This document shows positions 8,023 through 15,900 of a DNA stretch of 44,491 bases, piece after piece (the stretch's first letter is position 1; every line of letters starts with the position of its first letter). The translations under genes were made by a program, and so were the position numbers. Source of the stretch: Rhizobacter sp. (GTDB taxonomy: Bacteria > Pseudomonadota > Gammaproteobacteria > Burkholderiales > Burkholderiaceae_C); assembly GCA_025361845.1 (NCBI GenBank), contig JANYJL010000220.1, positions 1 through 44,491 of the forward strand, given 5' to 3'. The notes below the pieces were generated by a model, which was given only the letters and a program-made list of their open reading frames with translations, had not been told where the DNA came from and made no database searches.

Positions 8023-8047
8023 CGGGTCGCTCGGTGTGAGCGACCCG
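8023..8047. terminator. Perfect 10-bp hairpin between H-NS gene and epimerase gene
   Basis: Left arm CGGGTCGCTC (8023-8032), 5-nt loop, right arm GAGCGACCCG (8038-8047). On the plus strand it is followed by CTTTT, but no plus-strand gene ends here. On the minus strand, the direction of both flanking genes, no U-tract follows. It may be an mRNA-processing or attenuation hairpin that separates H-NS-gene from epimerase expression. Confidence 0.45.
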
Positions 8048-8051
8048 CTTT

Positions 8052-8525
8052 TCATGCCTGAGCGGTCGGCTCGGCTGCTGCCGAGGTCGATACGGCTCGC
8101 TTGGCTTTCGACTTGGCCTTGGCCTTCTTGCCCGCGGCCTTGGCGGCAGGTTTCGCTGCGGCCGAGCCACCGTCAATGAGGAACGCAGTGCGGTCGCTGA
8201 CGCCGACGATCCAGTTCGGCGGCTTGCCGCGGCCGGTCCAGGTCTTGCCCGTGGCGGGGTCGCGGTACTTCGGTGCGCCTGGGTTGACGGCGACTTTCGC
8301 CTGCTTCTTGCCGGTCTTCTTCCCAGTCTTGACGGCAGCCTTCTTGGCCGCGCTCTTGCCACTGGCGGCCTTGCCCGAGAGGCGCAGGTCGTCGGCCGTC
8401 AGGCCGTAGTGCGCCATCGCATCGCGGATGCGATCGACCACACCCTTGATCTCGGCCTGGCGTATCTGTTCGGCCTTGTGCTTGAGTTTCTCGATCTGCG
8501 CCATCACGGCTTTGTAGGTTTCCAT
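8052..8525 (-). CDS. H-NS-family nucleoid-associated protein with H1-like tail
   Basis: A 157-residue H-NS/BpH3/MvaT-class nucleoid protein that binds AT-rich DNA and silences genes. Residues 1-45 form the predicted coiled-coil oligomerisation region (AQIEKLKHKAEQIRQAE). A lysine/alanine linker (51-80) follows, then the DNA-binding motif at 86-106 (KYRDPATGKTW, TGRGKPPNW) typical of Burkholderiales. Beyond this motif is a further tail of about 40 residues of Lys/Ala repeats, resembling histone H1 and longer than in basic H-NS proteins. The start is supported by AGGA 5 nt upstream. It lies 66 nt downstream of the helicase stop and probably has its own promoter there, though no clear hexamers are visible. 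Confidence 0.93.
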   Translation of the reverse strand: METYKAVMAQIEKLKHKAEQIRQAEIKGVVDRIRDAMAHYGLTADDLRLSGKAASGKSAAKKAAVKTGKKTGKKQAKVAVNPGAPKYRDPATGKTWTGRGKPPNWIVGVSDRTAFLIDGGSAAAKPAAKAAGKKAKAKSKAKRAVSTSAAAEPTAQA

Positions 8526-8591
8526 CGACGTCCTAGTTGATTTATGGGTCGTAACGCGGCCCCGATGTTAGCGAAACAGACGAATGGGCAT

Positions 8592-10913
8592 TCAGACCGG
8601 GATACCGGCGATGCGCCACCAGGCCGGCAGCAAGGCCCGCACCTCCGCCTGGCGGTAGCGTTCGTCCATCAGCCAAAGCCATCCGCGGTCTTCGGGCGAG
8701 CGGATCACTCGGCCCGCGGCCTGCACCACCTTCTGCAAACCCGGCACCCGATCGGCATAGCCATGCCCCGCGCCGAACAGGGTGTCGAGCCGTAGGCGGA
8801 ACTGGTCCTGCACCAGCGATACGGGCGGCAGGCCGAGCGTGGCGATGAAGGCGCCGATCAAACGTGTACCCGGCAGGTCGATGCCTTCCGCGAACGCGCC
8901 GCCCAGTACCGCGAAGCCGATGCCGCGACCGTGCGGCGTGAAGCGCGCCAGGAAGTCCCGACGCGGCGCTTCGCCCATCGCACGCACCTGGCGCCATTGC
9001 GGCAACGCGGGGTGGCGCAATGCGAGCCGGGCCGCGGCCTGATCGAGGTAGTCGAAGCTGCTGAAGAAGGCGAGGTAGTTGCCCGGGTGCTCGGCGTACT
9101 GCTGCGCGAGCAGGTCGACCAGGGCATTCATCGATCCCTCGCGATGCGGGTAGCGCGTGGACAGGCGCTGCGCGATGTGCACGCTCAGGTGCTCGGGCGG
9201 GAAGGCCGGTGGCACGTCGAGCCAGACGGTGTTCTCGGGCAGGCCGAGCAGGTCGCGTTGGTAAGGCTCCGGGCCGAGCGTCGCCGAAAACAGGATGGCC
9301 GTGTGGCAGGCGGCGATGCGCGGTCGCAGGAAGGCGCCCGGCACGATGTTGCGCACGGAAAGCGTGGCTTCCGCGGTCTCGATCTCGGCCGGGCCGGGCG
9401 CCGCCGGCCGCTCGATGTCGCGCTCGATATCGAATACCGAGTGGGTGTCGAAGCGCTCGATCACCCGTTGCAGCGCGAGCGCCTCGAAGTAGAAGTCCAC
9501 CAGCCCGCCGGTGGCGAGCGGCTTGTCTTGCAAGTGTTCGCCGATCGCGGCGTTCAGGGCTTGCAGTGGCTCGGCGAGCGCATCGGGCACCGTGTCGAAG
9601 GCCTGGTAGTCATCTGCCTGGGCTTCGGCCGCATCGCTCACGGCGCGCAGCCAGCGGTTGAAGCGGGGCCGCAAGGCGGCCGGCGCCGTGCGCATCGCGC
9701 TGCGGATCTGCGCCAGGCTCATCGCGGCGCTGTACATCGTGCGCGTCCGCTCGATCAGATTGTGTGCTTCGTCGATCAGCAGGCCGAGGCGCCAGTCGAG
9801 CGCCTGCGCGAGGCCGAACAACTGGCCGCTCGGGTCGAAGGCGTGGTGCACGTCGCCCACCACCACGTCGGCCCAGCGCATCAACTCCTGCCCGAGGTAG
9901 TAGGGGCAGATGCCGTGCGCCAGTGCGACGCGGCGCTGCGCGGCCGGGTCGAGCCAGCCTTCGGCAGTGGCCTCGGCGCGGGCGGCCGGCAGGCGGTCGT
10001 AGAAGCCTTGTGCGAGCGGGCAGGCATCGCCATGGCAGGCCTTGTCGGGGTGCTCGCAGGCCTGCTCCTTCGCGACCAGGGTCAGCACGCGCAGGGCGCG
10101 GCCGGGCGTGGCCTCGCGCAGGCGCTGTAGCGCGTCGAGGGCGGTGATGCGGCCGGTGCCCTTGCAGGTCAGGTAACCGATCTTGTCGAGCCGCTGGCCC
10201 GGCATCGCGCGCAGCAGCGGGTACAGGGTGCCGAGCGTCTTGCCGATACCGGTGGGCGCCTGGGCCAGCAGGCAGCGGCCATTCGTGGCGGCCCGGTAGA
10301 CGGCTTCGGCCAGGGTGCGCTGGCCGGGGCGGAATTCGCCGGGCGGGAAGGGGAGTTCGGTCAACGCGGCATCGCGCGCGGCGCGGTGGGCGGCCTCTTG
10401 TACGGCCCAGGCGGTGAAGCTCAGGCAACGCGCCTCGAAAGCAGCATCAAGGTCCGCTGCACTGGAAAGTTGACGCAGCACCGTTTCGCTTTGTGTGCCG
10501 GCATCGACATAGACGAGGGCGAGGTGCACCTCGTCCAGGCCGCGCTGGCGGCACAACAGCGCGCCATAGGTTTCGAGCTGGGCCCAGTGCAGGTGGCGGC
10601 GGTTCTCGGGGATGTCGTCCGGGTGTCCACGGATCGTCTTGATCTCCTCAACGCAGTGCCGCGCGGCATCGTAGCCATCGGCGCGGCCGCGCACGCGCAG
10701 GATGCCGCTGAACCCTTCGAGCGCCACTTCGCTTTCGTAGTCGGGGCCGCGGCGCGCCACCACGGCGGCTTGACCCGCCAGGCCTTCGAGCGCCGTGGCC
10801 GAGGGTGTGAAGCGGCGGTCGAGGTCGCCGCGCTTGGCGACGAATTCGCAGAGGCTGCGGACGGAAACCGTGTACGTCCAGGGGGTGCTCGGCAGGTTCT
10901 CGGTGGACGGCAT
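8592..10913 (-). CDS. DinG/XPD-like Fe-S DNA helicase with N-terminal PD-(D/E)XK-like region
   Basis: A 773-residue superfamily-2 helicase. Walker A is APTGIGKT (219-226), the Walker B box is DEAH (381-384), motif VI is QAAGRVIR near the C-terminus, and late motif FFSSFDYLD is present. Four cysteines at 286, 293, 298 and 336 match the XPD-type iron-sulfur cluster, so this should be a 5'-3' helicase. Residues 1-150 contain VEEIKTI (88-94) and QLETYGALL (112-120), the pattern of a Cas4/RecB-like PD-(D/E)XK nuclease, suggesting a nuclease-helicase fusion. It could act in repair of forks, R-loops or damaged DNA. The gene is 16 nt downstream of the transporter and probably co-transcribed with it. 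Confidence 0.88.
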   Translation of the reverse strand: MPSTENLPSTPWTYTVSVRSLCEFVAKRGDLDRRFTPSATALEGLAGQAAVVARRGPDYESEVALEGFSGILRVRGRADGYDAARHCVEEIKTIRGHPDDIPENRRHLHWAQLETYGALLCRQRGLDEVHLALVYVDAGTQSETVLRQLSSAADLDAAFEARCLSFTAWAVQEAAHRAARDAALTELPFPPGEFRPGQRTLAEAVYRAATNGRCLLAQAPTGIGKTLGTLYPLLRAMPGQRLDKIGYLTCKGTGRITALDALQRLREATPGRALRVLTLVAKEQACEHPDKACHGDACPLAQGFYDRLPAARAEATAEGWLDPAAQRRVALAHGICPYYLGQELMRWADVVVGDVHHAFDPSGQLFGLAQALDWRLGLLIDEAHNLIERTRTMYSAAMSLAQIRSAMRTAPAALRPRFNRWLRAVSDAAEAQADDYQAFDTVPDALAEPLQALNAAIGEHLQDKPLATGGLVDFYFEALALQRVIERFDTHSVFDIERDIERPAAPGPAEIETAEATLSVRNIVPGAFLRPRIAACHTAILFSATLGPEPYQRDLLGLPENTVWLDVPPAFPPEHLSVHIAQRLSTRYPHREGSMNALVDLLAQQYAEHPGNYLAFFSSFDYLDQAAARLALRHPALPQWRQVRAMGEAPRRDFLARFTPHGRGIGFAVLGGAFAEGIDLPGTRLIGAFIATLGLPPVSLVQDQFRLRLDTLFGAGHGYADRVPGLQKVVQAAGRVIRSPEDRGWLWLMDERYRQAEVRALLPAWWRIAGIPV

Positions 10914-10929
10914 GGCCCTGAATGGCTCC

Positions 10930-11982
10930 TCAGTGCCGGTGCGTGTGATGTTCGTCCGGCACGTGCGCGTGGGCGTGCCGCAGCGCTGCATGCTGGTGTG
11001 GGTGGCTGTGCGAACCCACCGGCATGAGGTCGTGCACGTGCGCGTGATGCCCGTCGTCGTGCATGTGCGCATGTTCGTGCAGCGTCGCTTCGTGGGCATG
11101 CGCGTGGGTGTGCCGCTCGGCGAGGTGCAACACAATGCCCAGCAGCATCAACGCCGCTCCGCCGAACATCCACGCACTCCCGTTGCGCTCGCCCAGCGCT
11201 ACCGCGAGTGCCGCGCCGAAGAAGGGCGCGAACGCGAACACCGAGCCCGTGCGGGCGGCGCCAAAGGCACGCTGCGCCAGCAGGTAGAAGCGCAGGCTGA
11301 GGCCATAGCCGCTGGCGCCGACCGCGAGCAGGGCGAAGGCCGGCCCCGGGCGAGGTGGCGGTTCGGCGAACGCGAGGGCGAGCACGGTCGTGGCGAGGGC
11401 ACCGAGCGCGCCCTTGAACATCACGACCTGGCCCGGGTCGCGCTCGGCCAGCGTGCGGGAGAGGGTGTTGTCCAGACCCCAGGCCGCCGTGGCGACCGTG
11501 ACGGCCAACAGCCCCAGCGTGGCGCCGCCACCGGACGCCGCGCGGTCGAACACGAGCAGCATGCCGCCCAGCGTCAGCAAGGCCATCGCCAGCACCACGC
11601 GGCGGTCGAGTGTCTCGTGGTACCCGAGCCGGGCGAGCACGGCGGTGAACACGGCCTCCAGCGTCAGCATCAGCGAGGCGCTCGTCCCACTCGTGTGTTG
11701 CAAACCCCAGGCCAGCGCGACCGGACCGATGACGGCACCGAACAAGGCCATCCACAGCAAACGCGGCACATCGCCCTGGCGCAGCCGCGCTTCGCGCTGG
11801 ACCGGCTGGCGCAGCAGTGCGCCGACCAGCGCCGCGCCGGCGTACAGGAAGGCGGCGGTCGTGAAACTGCCGATGCCCAGGCCGAAATGCTGGACGAGGG
11901 GCGTGCTGATGCCGAACAGCACGGCGGCGGCCAGCGCCGTCAGTGCGCCGCGCAGGGCAGGGAGAGTGGGCGACGCGGGCAT
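10930..11982 (-). CDS. EamA/DMT-family transporter with histidine-rich C-terminus
   Basis: A 350-residue inner-membrane protein with about ten hydrophobic segments forming two EamA repeats (residues 10-140 and 155-288). The last 62 residues (289-350) form a cytosolic or periplasmic tail with 23 histidines in HxH-type runs (for example HTHAHAH and HSHPHQH), which should bind nickel, cobalt, zinc or copper. EamA proteins usually export amino acids or metabolites, so the tail suggests metal export, metal sensing or metal storage. It is divergent from the small membrane-protein gene at 12106 and precedes the helicase gene. Substrate unknown. Confidence 0.85.
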   Translation of the reverse strand: MPASPTLPALRGALTALAAAVLFGISTPLVQHFGLGIGSFTTAAFLYAGAALVGALLRQPVQREARLRQGDVPRLLWMALFGAVIGPVALAWGLQHTSGTSASLMLTLEAVFTAVLARLGYHETLDRRVVLAMALLTLGGMLLVFDRAASGGGATLGLLAVTVATAAWGLDNTLSRTLAERDPGQVVMFKGALGALATTVLALAFAEPPPRPGPAFALLAVGASGYGLSLRFYLLAQRAFGAARTGSVFAFAPFFGAALAVALGERNGSAWMFGGAALMLLGIVLHLAERHTHAHAHEATLHEHAHMHDDGHHAHVHDLMPVGSHSHPHQHAALRHAHAHVPDEHHTHRH

Positions 11983-12105
11983 GTACGCACTCTAGACCAA
12001 GCGTCCCCCTAAGCCTGGGGATGGCTGGCGTCCTCGCGAACACCGAGCATCTGCGGTCTGCTTGTCCATGCCGCTCCGGCAGGGCGCAGCGCCGAGGGCT
12101 TGCCC

Positions 12106-12264
12106 ATGGACTTCATCGAGCGCATCTTCGGCTTCTCGCCGGATGACGGCAGCGGCTGGTTCGAGTTCCTGCTGTTCGCCATTCCACTCGCCGGGGTTGC
12201 GTGGCTGTGGCGCCGAAGACAGCAAAACAAGGCCCAACGCACACGCGACCAAGCCCGCCGCTGA
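12106..12264 (+). CDS. Small single-span membrane protein, 52 residues
   Basis: A 52-codon gene with a good ribosome site (GAGGG 8 nt before ATG). The protein starts MDFIERIFGFSPDDGSGW, has one hydrophobic segment (about 19-36, FEFLLFAIPLAGVAWLW) and a strongly basic C-terminal end (RRRQQNK, then RTRDQARR), which predicts the C-terminus in the cytoplasm. It is divergent from the transporter and 24 nt before the next gene, so it may head the large operon. No function recognised. The charge pattern and ribosome site argue against a chance frame. Confidence 0.6.
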   Translation: MDFIERIFGFSPDDGSGWFEFLLFAIPLAGVAWLWRRRQQNKAQRTRDQARR

Positions 12265-12288
12265 TTGCCGAGAACCCGATCCGTCGGC

Positions 12289-12912
12289 ATGATCAAGCTC
12301 ACGCGTCTGGCCCTGGATTCGCGGGCGCTGGCCGGTGACCTGCGGCTGATCGACCCCGGGCTGTTCCAGCCCAAGCCGCTGCCCTCGGGCGGCGTTGCGG
12401 GCGCGGTGCATCTCAAGCCCGATGATCTGCAGCGCCTGGTGCGCAGTGCCGCCGTGTCTTTGTGCGGCCTGGGCGACGAGGCGCAAGACGCAGCCTTGCG
12501 CCGCACCGTGCTGTGGCGCGATGGCGAAAGCGATCTGCTGATCTTCCCCGGCGGCATGGAAACACGCCTGGCCGAAGGCATCGTCGCGCTGAGCCTGCCG
12601 GTGTTCTGCGATCAGACCGAGGGTGTGCTGATCCACGTGTCTTTCTTCGTCGGCACCGAGTCGCGGCCGGCCGGGCTGGTGGTGGCCACCGAGGAACGCC
12701 CGCGCGGCCCTGCCGCGGTGGTCGATGTCTGGGGCGAGCGTGTGGTCGCTCTGGCCTGGCGCGTGCTGCTCGGGCTGGCGACGCAGGTTGCCGCTGAATC
12801 GGGGCGCGATGAAGACGGTGCGCCACTCTTGCCGGTGGCCCTGTCGGCGAATGTCGACGGCCTGTCGGTGCTGCCGATGGCGCGCCACGCGATGGACCGG
12901 GCCAGCGCGTGA
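12289..12912 (+). CDS. Uncharacterised 207-residue protein at head of the giant-protein operon
   Basis: I do not recognise this protein. It is 207 residues, soluble, with no signal peptide or clear membrane span. It begins MIKLTRLALDSRALAG and contains hydrophobic beta-like stretches (DLLIFPGGMETRL, GIVALSLPVFCDQTEG). The segment PVFCxxxEG followed by GT is also found near residues 118-134 of the giant protein encoded next, hinting at a shared fold or origin. ATG at 12289 is preferred over TTG at 12265, which abuts the previous stop. The gap to the giant gene is 70 nt. Coding is supported by the strong GC-rich third-position pattern and gene order. Confidence 0.7.
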   Translation: MIKLTRLALDSRALAGDLRLIDPGLFQPKPLPSGGVAGAVHLKPDDLQRLVRSAAVSLCGLGDEAQDAALRRTVLWRDGESDLLIFPGGMETRLAEGIVALSLPVFCDQTEGVLIHVSFFVGTESRPAGLVVATEERPRGPAAVVDVWGERVVALAWRVLLGLATQVAAESGRDEDGAPLLPVALSANVDGLSVLPMARHAMDRASA

Positions 12913-12982
12913 GCACGCCGGGCCGCTCCAAGGGCTCAAGCTCCCGCTCGGCGGGACGACGCGCAGCGTCCAGGGTGCCCCA

Positions 12983-15900
12983 ATGACCACGGACGAACTC
13001 GGCATCCTCGGTGAGTTGGCCGAGGCCCTCGGCCTCACCAACAACGGCAGCTTCCAGGACGATTGGTTGTCCGACCCCGGGCGCCACCTCAGTGCGATGC
13101 TGGCCAACCGGCGCCAACGCGAGGCGCTGGTCGCCTTCATCGACGACGTGCTCGGCGGGCCGGAGCGCGAAGCCAGCCCCGATGGCCTGACCTGGCTGCC
13201 GATAGCGCAGGCGCATGCGCCCGAGGTCACGGTCTACGCGGTGCTCGACGACCGGCCTGCCGATTTCGTCGCCATCGGGGTCGGCGTGCGGGTCGCGTCC
13301 ACCGCGCCGCAGGCATCGCTGTCGGTCCATGTGCCGGTGTTCTGCGCCGCGAAGGAAGGGCACAGCGTCGCCTCGCCGGTACTGCTGGGAACCGCCGCAG
13401 CGCGCGCCAACGTGTCACTCGACATCACCACCGCCACCAGCGCCGCCGTGCCCGGCCAGGCGCACCTGGGTGGCGTGGCGCTGGCCTTGTCGGTGCCCAC
13501 CGGCGCGGGCGGCGCGGCGCCGCAGTTCTCGCTCAGCCTGCGCGGTTTGCAGATGCCCGGCGCGCCAACCCCGCGCGACCTGACGCTCGCTGTCTCCGAC
13601 CTCGCATCGCTCGAATCCTCGGTGCTCGAATTGGTGCTCGGCCTGGCGCGCGCGCAGGCCGCGGCCATACCCGACGGGCCGCTCGCCGCGCTCGCCGGCC
13701 TGGTCGGCCTGCGCGATGGCGTGGCCTTGCCGCCACTGCCTTTGCAAGACCTGGCGCGCGACGGCGTGGTGGTGCTGGCGCGCTGGCTCGGCGACAGCCT
13801 GCTGCAGCCGGGCCCACGCGCGCTCTGGCTCGGCCAGTTGAAGCTGCTGCTCGGCGGTGCGCCCGATCCTTTCGATGCGGACACCATCGGCTTCCCGATC
13901 GGCCCGCTGCGCCTGAGCATCGCGGTGCCGGCCACGCCGGGTGCCGCGGGCCTCGTGCGCATCCAGCCCACCGTCGGCATCGAATGGCGCGCCCAGGCCG
14001 GTGTGTGGCTGCGCGCCGAGGCGGTGCTGTGTTCGCTCGATCTGGGCAATGGCGCGGCGCGCGCCCTGCCTTCGCTGAACCTCGGGCTGGTGCTCGGCCT
14101 CGCGGCGGGTGGCACACCACTGGTCGATGTGGCCGCACCCACTGCGCTGCATGTCGATTCGCTGCGCGCCGGCTTCGGCCTCGACGCACAACGCCGCCCG
14201 AGTTTGCTGCTCGCTGCCGATGGCGTGAACATCGCCGGCCATCCGCACGGCACGCTCGATCTGTCGAGCCCGGACGCCATCGCGCAGGTCGGTGCCACCG
14301 TCTTCAGCGACGTGGCCGATGCCGTGCTCGGCCGCCTCGGCCCGGCCGCCGACGCGGTGCGTGTGCTGCTCGGCCTGAGCGCACCGACCGGGCACCCCGA
14401 GGTGGCGACCGTCGCCTTGGGCGCCTTCCTGCAAGACCCGCTCGCGGCCGTCCGCGCCCACTGGCTCGGCCTGCTGCACGACCACGCCGCGGCCGTGCCC
14501 GCCGTGCTGACCGAGCTGCGCGATCTGGTGGCCGACCGCGCCGGTGCCGCGCTCGACATCAGCGGCCTCGGCCGTGCCGATGCGCCTTGGCAGATGGCCC
14601 TCGCCGGCCCGGTCGTCTTGCAGGCCTGGACGGTCGGCGACCGCCTGCGTTTCGGCCCGGCCGTGCGCTTCACGGTGGACAACATCGGCCAGCGCTGCAC
14701 GCGGCTCGAAACGAACATCGCGATCACTTTGGTCGACATCGACCTCGCGCATGCGGGGGCGGCTTTCGTCTCGTCCATCGATCTCGCGCTCAAGCTGCGC
14801 GCGCGTGGCCGCGACGAGGCGCTCCTCGGTGTCGGCGGGCTGCGCCTGCGTGCCGATCACGTCGCCCTGGTGTTCGCGTGGTCGCCAGCGAACGGTCTCG
14901 ACTTTTCCTTTCAGGCGCCGAACCTGGTGCTCGATGTCAACGGCGTCGATGTGCCGGTGCAGGTTCCGCAACTCGGCGCCGGCGGCCGGGTGCTGTTCAG
15001 CGCCGCCGATTGGTCGGCCCTGGAGCAGTTGCTCGCCGCGCTCGCGAATGCCGCTGCACCGCCGTGGCTGGACGACCTGATCGGCCTGCTTGGCTGGCAG
15101 CGCCAGGGGCGTGTGTCGGCCGGGGTGGTGGCGGCGCGCCTGAGTTTGTCGGCCTTCGTGCTCGACCCGGCAGCGGCCTTGCAGCAATGGCTCGCCGACA
15201 CCCTGCGCGGCGACCACGAACTGCTGCAACGTGCCTTCAACGGCCTGGCCAGTTTGCTCACCGGCGCGCGCGGTGGCACGCATGGCGTGCTGCTCGGCAC
15301 GGGCTCGCCGCAAGACCCGTGGCGGCTGCCGATGGGGCGCGCGGTGGCCTCGGCCGAACTGCTCGCCTGGGTCGGGCCGGACGGCCCGCTGCCCATCGCC
15401 GCGTCGGTCAACGATGCACTGCGCAGCTGGCGCCCCGGCATGGACGCGCTCGCGTCCGTCGACTTGCAGCAGGCCTTGATCGAACAAGCGCGCAGTGGGG
15501 CCGACCTGGCCGCGCTGATCGACGGGCGCGACGACATCGCCGCCGGCTTCGACGCCCTGGTCGTGCGCTGGACCGGCAGCGATGGCCTCGTGCTGCCGCC
15601 CACGAGTGCACCGGCCAGCGTCGCCATCCACCGCGTGCTCAACACCGCGCAGCGCGAGTTGCTCGCGACGATCGATCTGGAAGACCTGCTCGGCAGCGCA
15701 CCCGTGACCGTGGTGCACGTGGCCGTGGCCGCACCCGGCGCGATGCCCTGGGCCGAGATCCCCGCCGATCGTTTGATCGACCTGCGTGCGCCGGGTTTGC
15801 AGGCGGCGGCCTTCGCATTGCCGACGGCCGCTACCGGGGATTGGTTCATCGCTCTCGGCGGGCGCGATGCCTGCCGCAACCCGAGCGGCGATGCGGATGG

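Noticed and set aside
12004-12021. TCCCC...GGGGA inverted repeat between the transporter and small-protein genes
   Set aside because: Only 5 bp with an 8-nt loop and no T-run, which is expected by chance at this GC content.
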